Source of the DNA: Candidatus Xiphinematobacter sp. Idaho Grape
Lineage (GTDB): Bacteria > Verrucomicrobiota > Verrucomicrobiia > Chthoniobacterales > Xiphinematobacteraceae
Direction of reading: 5' to 3'
Assembly (NCBI RefSeq): GCF_001318295.1
Contig: NZ_CP012665.1
Span: 372,001 to 436,000 of the forward strand
Length of the DNA: 64,000 nt
Shown: positions 29,402 through 38,324 of the stretch, one piece after another
Layout: each line of letters starts with the position of its first letter
Position numbering within the stretch: position 1 is the stretch's first letter
Made by a program: the position numbers and the translations under genes
Notes under the pieces: generated by a model
Databases searched by the model: none
What the model saw: the letters and a program-made list of their open reading frames with translations, nothing else
Told to the model about the DNA's origin: nothing

Positions 29402-29672
29402 ATAGTTGAAGTGAATCCTTCCTTTACAGGGCTGTCCTGTATACTGCAGTTAAACTGCTCTATGAGCTGGTGAAGACCTCCTCCGACCCCCTTTCTCAGC
29501 AAAGCAGCGTTCCAATGGATGCCTCCTGGACCTCCAAGCTACAGCTTGGCTGGAGCGGCGAAGCAGTCTCGTAGCTCTTCGCCTTATGTTTCTTGCTGAA
29601 GCACGATATGAAGGGAAGCCTGATTTCCAGGAAGCTAGCATGGAAATGTTGGCTGCGGCCGCCACGGATTAG
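29402..29672 (+). pseudogene. unidentified gene remnant with one frameshift
   Basis: A plus-strand frame reading LYRAVLYTAVKLLYELVKTS and TSKLQLGWSGEAVS stops at 29572-29574. The frame shifted by one continues smoothly as ALRLMFLAEARYEGKPDFQE and MEMLAAAATD to a stop at 29670-29672. Composition and the smooth join suggest a real C-terminal protein segment broken by a single indel near 29550-29571. I do not recognise the family. The antisense 71-codon frame over it is a shadow. Confidence 0.4.
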
Positions 29673-29867
29673 AAGCGTGAGAGGAGAGTTTTAACGCTTT
29701 TGCCAGCGCGGAAGAAATCAAAAGAGAAACTAGGTTGGGACTATTATGCTGCTTTTCCACGAAGCAGGAACTCTCTCGGCGCCGTTAGCGTCTCGTCAGG
29801 GGACGTTATAAACAATAAACAAAACTGGAGGCTAGCTAGATTCGTGTCAGCACTTATCACAGCTGAA

Positions 29868-30479
29868 ATGGAACAAACGCTTTTTTTTCTCATCAACCAG
29901 ACTTGGACGAGTCCACAGGCAGATTGGGTTATGGCAACTATTACCAATTGGAATTTTTGGATGCCTTTCCTCCTTTGTATCTCTATCCTTCTTGGGATTT
30001 TCGGGAACTTCCACGCACGAGCAGCATTGGTCTGTGCAATAGCATGCGTGGGAATCGCAGACTCCATTGTAAATAGTCTCAAGCATTGTATAGGACGCCC
30101 ACGCCCTTACATGGTCCTTAAAGGAGTTCGAAAGGTAGAACTAGAGCGTGTTCACCCACAAATTTTAGCTCTGACAAGGCCCTTAAAGGTTTACTATTCA
30201 CAGTTCAACCCTGTCCGTTCGCATGGGCATTCCTTTCCTTCTGGACATGCAGCCAATAGTTTCGCTATAGCGACAACATTTGCTCTTTTTTTCCGCCGTT
30301 TGGGATGGGTATTTATGGCCTCTGCAGCCCTTGTAGCCTACTCTCGCGTTTACGTGGGGGCGCATTGGCCTTTAGATGTAGTTGCTGCTTCCTTAATTGG
30401 TGCAGGAACGGCGCTAATGCTAACTATGTGTGTGGAGATGTTCGGGACACGGTTGCGTCGCTTCTTCTCGCAGACGTAG
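29868..30479 (+). CDS. PAP2-family membrane phosphatase
   Basis: About 203 residues from ATG 29868 (MEQTLFFLINQTWTS), a normal start for this family; an upstream in-frame TTG at 29700 adds 56 unremarkable residues. The three PAP2 phosphatase motifs are complete: KHCIGRPRPY, FPSGHAANS and SRVYVGAHWPLDV, set between four to five membrane spans. Bacterial members dephosphorylate undecaprenyl diphosphate or other lipid phosphates at the outer face of the inner membrane. A role in recycling the cell-wall lipid carrier would fit this window but is inferred. Confidence 0.86.
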   Translation: MEQTLFFLINQTWTSPQADWVMATITNWNFWMPFLLCISILLGIFGNFHARAALVCAIACVGIADSIVNSLKHCIGRPRPYMVLKGVRKVELERVHPQILALTRPLKVYYSQFNPVRSHGHSFPSGHAANSFAIATTFALFFRRLGWVFMASAALVAYSRVYVGAHWPLDVVAASLIGAGTALMLTMCVEMFGTRLRRFFSQT

Positions 30480-30563
30480 GTGTTACCTCTACTGCAGAAG
30501 TGTTTTTTCAGAAAAGGGCGTTCATTTGCTCACTTAAGTTATTAGGCAAACGGCAATCCAAGT

Positions 30564-30996
30564 AAGAAGATTTACACAATTAAAGAGCTGAAGGAACAGA
30601 TGCGGCAGACGTGTCCTTATACTGAGATGCTATACAGGATAGGTGGAAGCACATAGACAGTTTTAAGGTAGCCATTCGATTCAAAAAAGACGCCGTGACC
30701 TTCTATGGCAAGTCGGCCGACGCACCAAACTCGCTTATACTAAGCGAAAATGTATCCGATTAAATTTACAGTGCAAAGAACCCATAGCTGTCATATGGAG
30801 AGGATATGAAATTAATCCTGATATTGGTACCAAACCAGGATGGGACTTCGGCCTTATGCATTGCATGCCCATGTACAAAAAAACCCTCCCTCAGTCCTAT
30901 GAGAAAAATCCAAAAGGAAACAAAGATTTTTGTGCCTTTTCCATAGTTAGTCGCAATAATATCGGTCAATTTCTTGCGCCAGTGCTGCTCCTATAG
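30564..30996 (+). pseudogene. unidentified gene remnant in three frames, ending opposite the murI stop
   Basis: Three successive plus-strand pieces look protein-like: YTIKELKEQMRQTCPYTEML (stop 30654), then SFKVAIRFKKDAVTFYGKSA (stop 30761), then a frame open from about 30666 to 30996 with EPIAVIWRGYEINPDIGTKP and NKDFCAFSIVSRNNIGQFL. The last is open for about 110 codons but has no early start codon. I read it as a broken gene of unknown family; its end overlaps the last codons of murI on the other strand. Confidence 0.35.
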
Positions 30997-31824
30997 ACCT
31001 AGCAGCTCTACCTCCCCAATTCTTAGTCCCAATGCTTGTTCTGCCACTCTTAAAAAGCCCTCTGCGGAATCCGTTAGGGCTACACGTAGTTCTCCTGTAT
31101 GTAATTCTCGTGCTATCCCAAAGCTTGTTAACATTTCCTTAACTGCTAAGGCACAGTTTTTCCCAGAATTAACCACAACTATCCTTGGCCCCACTGCCTG
31201 TTTAATCGCCTGATAAAGTAGTGGATAATGGGTACAGCCAAGAACTAATGTGTCAATGCTGCTACGCAGCAGGGGCTCTAAGTACCGTTGCAGAGCTAAA
31301 CGGGTGATTTCGTCTTCAAACATCCCTTCCTCTACTAGTGGAACTAAAAGTGGGCAGGCTCTACTGACTACGTGAGCTCCAATACAAATTTTCTGAATAG
31401 CTTGCTTATAGGCACCGCTAGAGATGGTTGCCTTTGTCCCAATGACTCCAATCCTTTTGCCATGGGAAGCGCGCACAGCCGCTATAGCACCCACTTCTAC
31501 CATACCAATTACCGGAACCGGAAGTAATTCTCTTAAGCGTGACAACGCTAATGCAGAAGAAGTACTGCAGGCCACGACAATTATCTTCGCATGTTCTGCC
31601 AGTAACAGCTTGCTGATCTCCACGCTATAGCGTTCAACAGTCTCCTGGCTCTTTCCGCCATAGGGGACCCTCGCTGTGTCTCCAAGGTAAAAAACATCCT
31701 CGTTGGGTAGCAAGTGACGCAGCGCTGCTACCACAGTCAGCCCACCGATTCCAGAATCGAACACCCCAATAGGTCCTAGAGAGGGAAGATCCGTTTCCTT
31801 TCCATATTGCGCTGGCAACTTCAT
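30991..31824 (-). CDS. murI: glutamate racemase
   Basis: MurI makes D-glutamate for MurD. The 277-residue protein has GVFDSGIGGLTV, the DTARVPYG motif and the two catalytic cysteines, Cys86 in VVACSTSSA and Cys197 in LGCTHYP. The residue after the first cysteine is Ser87 where most MurI proteins have Asn (CNT). A GGAG lies directly upstream of the ATG. It is divergent from valS, with the promoters presumably in the 87 bases between them. Confidence 0.94.
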   Translation of the reverse strand: MKLPAQYGKETDLPSLGPIGVFDSGIGGLTVVAALRHLLPNEDVFYLGDTARVPYGGKSQETVERYSVEISKLLLAEHAKIIVVACSTSSALALSRLRELLPVPVIGMVEVGAIAAVRASHGKRIGVIGTKATISSGAYKQAIQKICIGAHVVSRACPLLVPLVEEGMFEDEITRLALQRYLEPLLRSSIDTLVLGCTHYPLLYQAIKQAVGPRIVVVNSGKNCALAVKEMLTSFGIARELHTGELRVALTDSAEGFLRVAEQALGLRIGEVELLGL

Positions 31825-31911
31825 TTCTCCGAGATCTCACTCGCCCTTTTAGCTTAGCTTTCCTAGACCATCGGACTTCTAGCAAGTATTTTTGACGGAC
31901 CTCTTGAGAAA

Positions 31912-34545
31912 ATGCTACAGTTTCCGTGTTTCCTTATGTTCGAAATGCCAAAATCATACGAACCTACGGCAGTTGAGAAAAAATGGGGTGCCGTCTGGTT
32001 CCAGAGTAGCTGTTTTCAAGCTGACCCATATTCCTCTAAGCCTCCATTTTCCGTAGTTATTCCACCCCCTAACGTTACTGGAATCCTGCATCTTGGGCAT
32101 GTTTTGAACAACACCATGCAGGATGCCCTTTGCCGCCGCGCGCGCATGATGGGCCATGAAGTACTCTGGCTCCCAGGTACAGACCATGCTGGCATTGCTA
32201 CGCAAGCCGTGGTGGAAGGATTTTTACATAAAACGCAGGGCATCGAGCGCTGCAAGATGGGACGTGAAAAGTTTCTTGAAGCCGTCTGGGAGTGGAAAGA
32301 AAAGCACGGCAGCATCATCACCCAACAACTTAAGCGTCTCGGGTGCTCTTGTGATTGGTCGAGGGAGAGGTTTACCATGGATTCCGATTATTCTCGTACC
32401 GTCCTCCAAGCTTTTGTTGATCTCTACCGGGAGGGACTCATCTACCGAGGAAAGCGTATGGTAAACTGGTGCCCTGCTTCACTCACTGCACTCTCTGATG
32501 AAGAAGTAGTGATGAAGGCTAACAAGGGTTTCCTTTACACGGTCCGCTATGAGGTCCTACAGCAACCGGGTGCTTTCCTTGAAATTGCTACCACGCGCCC
32601 AGAAACTGTAATGGGTGACACTGCCGTGGCTGTCCACCCGGAAGATCCTCGCTACCAAGGCTTTATTGGTCTTTGCTGTCTGCGTCCCTTTCCCCGTGCT
32701 CCCATTCCCATTATTGCGGATACCTGCATTGATCGGTCCTTTGGCACCGGCGCACTTAAAGTTACTCCTGCACATGACAAGGCCGATTATGCAATCAGCC
32801 AACGTCATCGTCTGGAAATCATTAATGTCCTTCATCCAGACGGTAAGATCAATTGTCCGCAGCTGCCTCAATTAGACGGGCTTGATCGGTTCCAAGCCCG
32901 CGAAAAAGCAGTGAAGATGCTTAGAGCAATGGGGTTATTGGTAAAAGTAGAGCCCTACGAAAACCATCTCGGCTACAGCGAAAGAGCAAATGTTCCCATT
33001 GAATCTCGCCTTTCTAGGCAGTGGTTTCTGCGTTATCCTGCTGTCCGTGAAGCTTTGGAGGCTGTTCGCAGCGGTGCTGTCCGCTTCTTTCCTTCTCAGT
33101 GGGTAAAGGTCTATGAGCATTGGATGGAAAATATTCAAGATTGGTGCATTAGCCGGCAGTTATGGTGGGGACACCGCATTCCTGCATGGTATGGGGAGGA
33201 TGGAGAAGTTTATGTGGGTCTTGAGCCTCCTCCGACAGATTCAAGAAGTTGGCAGCAGGATCCAGACGTCCTAGACACTTGGTTCAGCTCTTGGCTATGG
33301 CCGTTCGCGACCATGGACACACCCACGCGAGCTAAATTTTTTCCCACTACCGTTCTAAGTACCGGGTTTGACATCCTCTTTTTCTGGGTTGCCCGTATGC
33401 TTATGGCTGGCTATCGGTTTATGGGGAAAAAGCCTTTCGCCAATGTTGTTATTCATGGCCTTATCCGTGACTCCAAGGGAAGAAAAATGTCTAAGACTCT
33501 CGGAAATTCGCCAGACTCTCTTGCCCTTCTGGAAAAATATGGAGTAGACGGAGTACGTTTTGGACTGCTACGTGCTGCGCCGATTGGTCAAGACATTCGC
33601 TTCGATGAAAAGCAGCTGGAAGAGGGCCGCAATTTTTCTAACAAACTGTGGAACGCAGCCCGTTTTCGCCAAATGCAAGGACCATTGAATTGCTCCCCTA
33701 TTTGTCAGAATGAACTTTTCTCTCCTCCTGATATCTGTGTCGCGATAGTGGCAAAGTTTGATCATGTGCATCAACACATCGCATCTGCATGGGAATCATT
33801 TCACTTCCAGGAAATCACCGATACTCTTTATGACTTCCTTTGGAGCAGCTACTGCGACGAATTTGTCGAGGCCGCAAAGCCCCACCTACAGAATGTAGAT
33901 AACCGTGATATGATCCTTCGTACCATGGATTATCTGCTTTCCAACGTCCTTCTTCTTATCCATCCCATTATGCCTTATATTACGGAAGAGCTCTGGAGTT
34001 TGCTCGGATTCAGCCGATCTTTAGGATCTTCTATTCTTCTTGCGGATCCCCAAAACTTTCCTCCACACCCTAGTAGGGGGGGGAAAGAGCGTTCTCTTGC
34101 AGCAGCAGCGCATCTCTACCAGAGCGCCCACATTGTGCGCGGTCTGCGTGCCGAGTTTAAGATCTCCTCTCGTAAACTAGTACGGCTGCTTATCCAACCC
34201 ACTGCTTTCTGGAGCTTTGCTGACCAGCTAGCTTTTGCTAGCCTAGTAAAGGCCGAAACCATAGAAACAGTCTCCTCTCCGCCAAAAGGAACGGCAGGAG
34301 TAATCACTTCTCTAGGCGAGTTCTTTATCCCACTACTAGGAGTAGACGTCGTTTCTGAACGTCGCAGGCTACTTAGCGAGATAAGCAGAGCAGAAATGGA
34401 AATTTCTAAAGCGAGATCCAAGCTAGAAAATGCTGGTTTTATTTCCCATGCTCCAGGTCACGTCGTGACCGAGTATCGTGTTCGAGAGGATAACTGGAAG
34501 AAGAAAAAAGAAATTTTGCATGGCTATCTCTCTTCCATGACATAA
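31912..34545 (+). CDS. valS: valyl-tRNA synthetase
   Basis: A class Ia synthetase of 877 residues that charges tRNA-Val. The HIGH motif is in PPPNVTGILHLGHVLN, the editing domain has TTRPETVMGDTAVAVHPED, and the KMSKS motif is GRKMSKTLGN. The C-terminal coiled coil (SEISRAEMEISKARSKLENA) is present. The ATG at 31912 gives a 12-residue leader before MPKSYEPTAVEKKW, which may be the real start (31948). manC begins 16 bases after its stop. Confidence 0.96.
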   Translation: MLQFPCFLMFEMPKSYEPTAVEKKWGAVWFQSSCFQADPYSSKPPFSVVIPPPNVTGILHLGHVLNNTMQDALCRRARMMGHEVLWLPGTDHAGIATQAVVEGFLHKTQGIERCKMGREKFLEAVWEWKEKHGSIITQQLKRLGCSCDWSRERFTMDSDYSRTVLQAFVDLYREGLIYRGKRMVNWCPASLTALSDEEVVMKANKGFLYTVRYEVLQQPGAFLEIATTRPETVMGDTAVAVHPEDPRYQGFIGLCCLRPFPRAPIPIIADTCIDRSFGTGALKVTPAHDKADYAISQRHRLEIINVLHPDGKINCPQLPQLDGLDRFQAREKAVKMLRAMGLLVKVEPYENHLGYSERANVPIESRLSRQWFLRYPAVREALEAVRSGAVRFFPSQWVKVYEHWMENIQDWCISRQLWWGHRIPAWYGEDGEVYVGLEPPPTDSRSWQQDPDVLDTWFSSWLWPFATMDTPTRAKFFPTTVLSTGFDILFFWVARMLMAGYRFMGKKPFANVVIHGLIRDSKGRKMSKTLGNSPDSLALLEKYGVDGVRFGLLRAAPIGQDIRFDEKQLEEGRNFSNKLWNAARFRQMQGPLNCSPICQNELFSPPDICVAIVAKFDHVHQHIASAWESFHFQEITDTLYDFLWSSYCDEFVEAAKPHLQNVDNRDMILRTMDYLLSNVLLLIHPIMPYITEELWSLLGFSRSLGSSILLADPQNFPPHPSRGGKERSLAAAAHLYQSAHIVRGLRAEFKISSRKLVRLLIQPTAFWSFADQLAFASLVKAETIETVSSPPKGTAGVITSLGEFFIPLLGVDVVSERRRLLSEISRAEMEISKARSKLENAGFISHAPGHVVTEYRVREDNWKKKKEILHGYLSSMT

Positions 34546-34561
34546 AGAGGTCACCTCCCCC

Positions 34562-35647
34562 ATGAAGATCCCAATGCAACACCTGGATTCTCTCTATATT
34601 TTTATCATGGCTGGAGGAGGAGGTGAGCGGTTTTGGCCGATGAGTCGGTGCCGACTGCCTAAGCATCTTCTCCGCCTTTTCGGGAAGTGCTCTCTCCTAG
34701 AAAGGACTGTTGCTCGCATACGAGGAATAATCCCTTCTGAACGGACCTTTATCTTGACTAGCCAGACTCAACTGGAAGCTGTCCGTAGTCAACTTCCTTC
34801 TTTCCGCTCCAGCCATGTCATCGCAGAGCCAGTCAAAAGGGATACAGCCCCAGCAGCAGCGCTTGCCACCGCTATCGCTCATTCCAAAAATCCCAATACC
34901 ATTGTTGCTCTTTTACCAGCAGATGCCATGATCCACAGCGTAGGTACGTTTAGGCGCCAGCTTATCGATGCTGTTACGGTTGCCGCCCGGCAGCCCTGTA
35001 TAGTAGTTTTTTCCGTTCTGCCTACCCACCCAGCAACTGGGCTTGGCTACCTAGAACTCGGTCCACAATTGCCGCACTCGACTCCCAATGGCTCGGCCGT
35101 CTATTGCGTCCAGCGCTTTATCGAAAAGCCTGATAGACAGACAGCCCAAGCCTACCTTAGACAAGGTAGTTTTGGCTGGAACGCCGGCATCTGCATCTGG
35201 AAATCCGAGTGTTTTCTCCAAGAATGCATGAAATCTTGCCAACCGCTTGCTGACTTTATTCTCCAATTTCCGGCAGGAAACCCAAATTCCTATATTTCTG
35301 AGTATTTCTCTCGTCTACCCAAGAATTCCTTGGACTATGCCATCTTGGAGCAAGCCTCTTCTGTCTTGGTGGCTATTCGCTCTCAATTCGACTGGGACGA
35401 CATGGGAACATGGACTTCCCTAACAAAGTACCTTGGCCGCGATACTCAAGAAAACTCTTTCCAGGGGCCCACCGCTCTCTTTAACTCTAGAGAAAACATT
35501 GTTATTGCCAGTCATCGCACCGTTGCTCTTTGTGGCATTCAAAACCTTATCGTCGTAGAAACTCCGGATGCCATCCTGATCTGTCATCGGGATTCTGTTC
35601 AGGACGTAAAAAAAGTTCTACCCCTCCTTTCGGACAGTCTCCGCTAG
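34562..35647 (+). CDS. manC: mannose-1-phosphate guanylyltransferase
   Basis: The 361-residue nucleotidyltransferase makes GDP-mannose from mannose-1-phosphate and GTP. The signature FIMAGGGGERFWPMSR with LPKHLL is present at the N-terminus, followed by FIEKPDRQTAQAYL, GSFGWNAGICIW and FDWDDMGTWTSL. It is the short, monofunctional form without the C-terminal isomerase domain. It follows valS closely. The phosphomutase at 55.5 kb could supply the sugar-1-phosphate, which is inference. Confidence 0.92.
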   Translation: MKIPMQHLDSLYIFIMAGGGGERFWPMSRCRLPKHLLRLFGKCSLLERTVARIRGIIPSERTFILTSQTQLEAVRSQLPSFRSSHVIAEPVKRDTAPAAALATAIAHSKNPNTIVALLPADAMIHSVGTFRRQLIDAVTVAARQPCIVVFSVLPTHPATGLGYLELGPQLPHSTPNGSAVYCVQRFIEKPDRQTAQAYLRQGSFGWNAGICIWKSECFLQECMKSCQPLADFILQFPAGNPNSYISEYFSRLPKNSLDYAILEQASSVLVAIRSQFDWDDMGTWTSLTKYLGRDTQENSFQGPTALFNSRENIVIASHRTVALCGIQNLIVVETPDAILICHRDSVQDVKKVLPLLSDSLR

Positions 35648-35672
35648 AAGCCCTAAACCAAACTAGCCCTGA

Positions 35673-35690
35673 AGGAGGATACTTCCTCCT
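35673..35690 (+). repeat. 7-bp hairpin after manC
   Basis: Arms AGGAGGA and TCCTCCT flank TACT, 26 bases beyond the manC stop. No T-run follows, so it is at best a weak terminator or an RNA-stabilising hairpin. Confidence 0.4.
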
Positions 35691-35800
35691 CCTGCAAGTA
35701 GATACTGAATACGAGAATAAGATTTTCAACCTATTTTTCGTCACTGACTTAAGCAGCAACTCTCCCCCTCGCTATATTCCTGTAAAGAGAACCACATAAG

Positions 35801-36811
35801 CTACAAACCTAGTACTACAGCAAAGATGAGAGGCGCTACTATGGAAGCATCCGACTCAACAAGGAATTTTGGAGTTTCAACGCCCAGTTTGCCCCAAGTA
35901 ATCTTTTCATTTGGAACTGCACCAGAATAACTCCCATAGCTTGTAGTGGAGTCGCTGATTTGGCAAAAATAACCCCAGAGTGGGACATTCTTTCGGCGCA
36001 AATCTTGGTGTAACATTGGCACTACACAGATCGGGAAGTCCCCGGCGATACCACCGCCGATTTGAAAAAAGCCGATGGAACCACAATTTTCCGCTCCAGA
36101 TAATTGCTGGGCCGTTTCAGAATACCAGGCCGCTAGCGCTTGCATGTACTCGATACCAGTGCGTACTGTAAAGACATTACGCACTGTCTTGTCCAGGCAG
36201 TGCCCTGCAAACATGTTACCCAATGTGGAATCCTCCCATCCCGGCACAAAGAGTGGCAGCTTTCTTTCTGCTGCAGCTAGCAGCCAGCTATGGGCTGGAT
36301 CGATCTGATACTGTAGTTTTCTACAGAGGAGAACACGATAGAGAAACTCATGGGGAAAATATCGTTCGCCCGCTCGGTCTGCAGCCATCCATTCTTTCAG
36401 AACAAACGACTCAACCCGACGCACGGCCTCTGTCTCTGGAATACAAGTATCCGTAACCCGGTTCATATTCCTTTTGAAAAGTGCTCTTTCTTCCTGTGGA
36501 GTCAGACTGCGGTAATGAGGAACGCGCTCATAAAAATCGTGTGCCACAAGATTGAAAATATCTTCCTCTAAATTAGCACCTGTGCAACAGATGGCATGCA
36601 CTTTTTGCTGACGGATCATCTCCGCGAGAGAAACCCCCAACTCTGCTGTGCTCATAGCACCTGCAATGGCTACCAGCATTTTCCCACCTTGCTGTATGTG
36701 TCGGCAGTAAGCGTTTGCAGCATCTTTCAATGCAGCAGCGTTGAAATGGCGAAAATGATGCGTTATGAAGCTACTCACCGTCCCACAGCGATGACTCTCA
36801 TCTATTTTCAT
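35801..36811 (-). CDS. deoxyhypusine synthase family protein
   Basis: The 336-residue protein matches the deoxyhypusine synthase fold: AIAGAMSTAELGVSLAEMIR and CTGANLEEDIFNL for NAD binding, PLFVPGWEDSTLGN, IGFFQIGGGIAGDFPI, and the C-terminal active-site segment NEKITWGKLG followed by VESDAS. Lys308 aligns with the catalytic Lys329 of the human enzyme, so it should be catalytically competent. In eukaryotes and archaea the substrate is eIF5A; bacteria lack it, and bacterial homologues are linked to polyamine metabolism such as homospermidine formation. No polyamine gene is nearby. It lies upstream of nothing obvious and is 415 bases from clpP. Confidence 0.88.
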   Translation of the reverse strand: MKIDESHRCGTVSSFITHHFRHFNAAALKDAANAYCRHIQQGGKMLVAIAGAMSTAELGVSLAEMIRQQKVHAICCTGANLEEDIFNLVAHDFYERVPHYRSLTPQEERALFKRNMNRVTDTCIPETEAVRRVESFVLKEWMAADRAGERYFPHEFLYRVLLCRKLQYQIDPAHSWLLAAAERKLPLFVPGWEDSTLGNMFAGHCLDKTVRNVFTVRTGIEYMQALAAWYSETAQQLSGAENCGSIGFFQIGGGIAGDFPICVVPMLHQDLRRKNVPLWGYFCQISDSTTSYGSYSGAVPNEKITWGKLGVETPKFLVESDASIVAPLIFAVVLGL

Positions 36812-37226
36812 GCACTTTATCCTGGCCAGACTGCCGTTGTTTTACACCACTTCCACCAACGCTAGCAGCTAAGTCTGAGCCGCCTCAAAGAACCCAAAAG
36901 CCCTCCGCGTGTAGTTAAGCTGTAAAGTTTTTCTTGCCTCTTAAATTTACTTACACAGGCCGTGCAAGGATATCTGCTAACGCTCTCCTAGGTCATGCCA
37001 ATCCGCAGAGTCACCAACCAAATTTTAGCTAAAATCAACTTACACAGTTCTGGGCGGCTAGAACACACTTTCCCTCCGTTGTTCCCTTCTGGAACTTCTG
37101 TTTATTTCTTTTGGCCTTTTATTAACTTAGCTATGGTGCCTGTCAATCTCCCCACAAGGCGACTGCCTAGGGATAAAAGTGGAAGAAGGTTCCTGAGAGA
37201 ACGGAATTTTTCTATGATTAGGGGAG
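36812..37226. other. 415 bases between the deoxyhypusine-synthase homologue and clpP, no gene supported
   Basis: One plus-strand frame (36995-37255) is open for 86 codons but has no family features and overlaps the 3' end of clpP antisense. I see no tRNA, repeat or clear terminator. Confidence 0.4.
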
Positions 37227-37868
37227 TCACTCAATTGCCTCTTTGGAGATGGTAGCCCTGGGCTCCTTAAGAGAAGGGATTACCTTATCTACCAGACCGT
37301 AATCTTTTGCTTCTTGTGCTGTCATATAGTAGTCCCTATCCACATCTCTCTCGACAACTTCTTCCGGCTTCCCTGTATGACAGGAAAGAATTCTGTTCAG
37401 ACGCTTCTTAAGCTTGAACATAAATTCTACCTGGCGTTCCACATCACTGGCCTGTCCATGCGCTCCACCTGAAACCTGGTGGATCATAATGTCCGAATTG
37501 GGTAGTGCATAGCGCTTACCATTAGCCCCCGCAGCTAATAGCACGGCTCCCATGCTAGCAGAAATTCCTATGCAATAGGTAGTTACATCACAAGTCACAA
37601 ACTGCATTGTATCATAGATAGCTAATCCTGCTGTTACAGATCCACCAGGAGAGTTAATATAGATGTTAATATCTTTCTTCCCATCCTCCATTTGCAAAAA
37701 TAGCATTTGGGCAATGACTAGGTTCGCAACATTATCATCAATCGGGGTTCCGATAAAAATGATACGGTCTTTTAACAAACGGGAATAAATGTCGTAGCTG
37801 CGTTCTCCTCGACCAGTTTGCTCGACGACAATAGGAACGAGGAGACTATTATGAGTGGATGAGTACAT
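37227..37868 (-). CDS. clpP: ClpP, proteolytic subunit of Clp protease
   Basis: The 213-residue serine protease forms the tetradecameric chamber served by ClpX or ClpA-type unfoldases. The catalytic triad is visible: Ser105 in [11 protein letters not shown], His130 in MIHQVSGG and Asp179 in [25 protein letters not shown] and [11 protein letters not shown] are the usual structural motifs. No clpX or tig is adjacent; the only unfoldase candidate with a ClpX fold in the window is at 47.7 kb. Confidence 0.96.
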   Translation of the reverse strand: MYSSTHNSLLVPIVVEQTGRGERSYDIYSRLLKDRIIFIGTPIDDNVANLVIAQMLFLQMEDGKKDINIYINSPGGSVTAGLAIYDTMQFVTCDVTTYCIGISASMGAVLLAAGANGKRYALPNSDIMIHQVSGGAHGQASDVERQVEFMFKLKKRLNRILSCHTGKPEEVVERDVDRDYYMTAQEAKDYGLVDKVIPSLKEPRATISKEAIE

Positions 37869-37997
37869 AAGCGAAGCCTTGCAATTAATCTACTCTGTAA
37901 AACAAACTCTCTTTAGTGATCATCCTCATCTAAGAAAAATTTAGCTGGCCACTGCGGTACAGCAAGTGGCCGTAGCATAGCACTAGCTCCTGGGAAA

Positions 37998-38157
37998 TCA
38001 AGAGTTTGCGCGGCTAAAAGCTATTCTCTTCCCGTACTCGATGGAACCTAGAGAGGATTTACTTGCCGTGTGCCTGGCCCATCCTGCAAGGACGGTCTTT
38101 CCTGCAAATTTTCCAGATTCAATTCTGGCGTGTGCTTTCCCACTGAAGTGTCTGTGC
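37998..38157 (-). pseudogene. remnant of a zinc-type alcohol dehydrogenase / quinone oxidoreductase C-terminus
   Basis: The minus-strand frame reads FSGKAHARIESGKFAGKTVL before running on to a stop at 37998. The string AHxRIESGxxxGKxVL is the typical end of medium-chain dehydrogenases of the quinone oxidoreductase type. Nothing upstream of it shows the Rossmann motifs, and no start is available, so only the last stretch survives. Confidence 0.42.
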
Positions 38158-38248
38158 ACAAATGGGTGAAAGCATTTACTAACGATGTAAGGCCCCCATA
38201 GTTTACCAGCCCTACGGTCTGATCTAACCCATCCCTTGTCTATTATAC

Positions 38249-38269
38249 CCTGTGGTGGGCCACCACAGG
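38249..38269. repeat. perfect 10-bp palindrome
   Basis: Arms CCTGTGGTGG and CCACCACAGG are separated by a single G. This symmetry suits a dimeric DNA-binding protein better than an RNA hairpin. It lies 367 bases upstream of sufS. Confidence 0.6.
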
Positions 38270-38302
38270 CTCCACTGCATTCCTTCGCAACAAGAATATT
38301 AC

Positions 38303-38324
38303 CAGAGGGGTATAATCCCCTCTG
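38303..38324. promoter_or_regulatory. 8-bp inverted repeat enclosing a perfect TATAAT
   Basis: Arms CAGAGGGG and CCCCTCTG enclose TATAAT, an exact sigma70 -10 hexamer. It could be an operator placed on a promoter, or chance. No good -35 hexamer is seen at 16-18 bases upstream; TTCGCA lies about 21 bases away. sufS begins 312 bases downstream. Confidence 0.35.
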
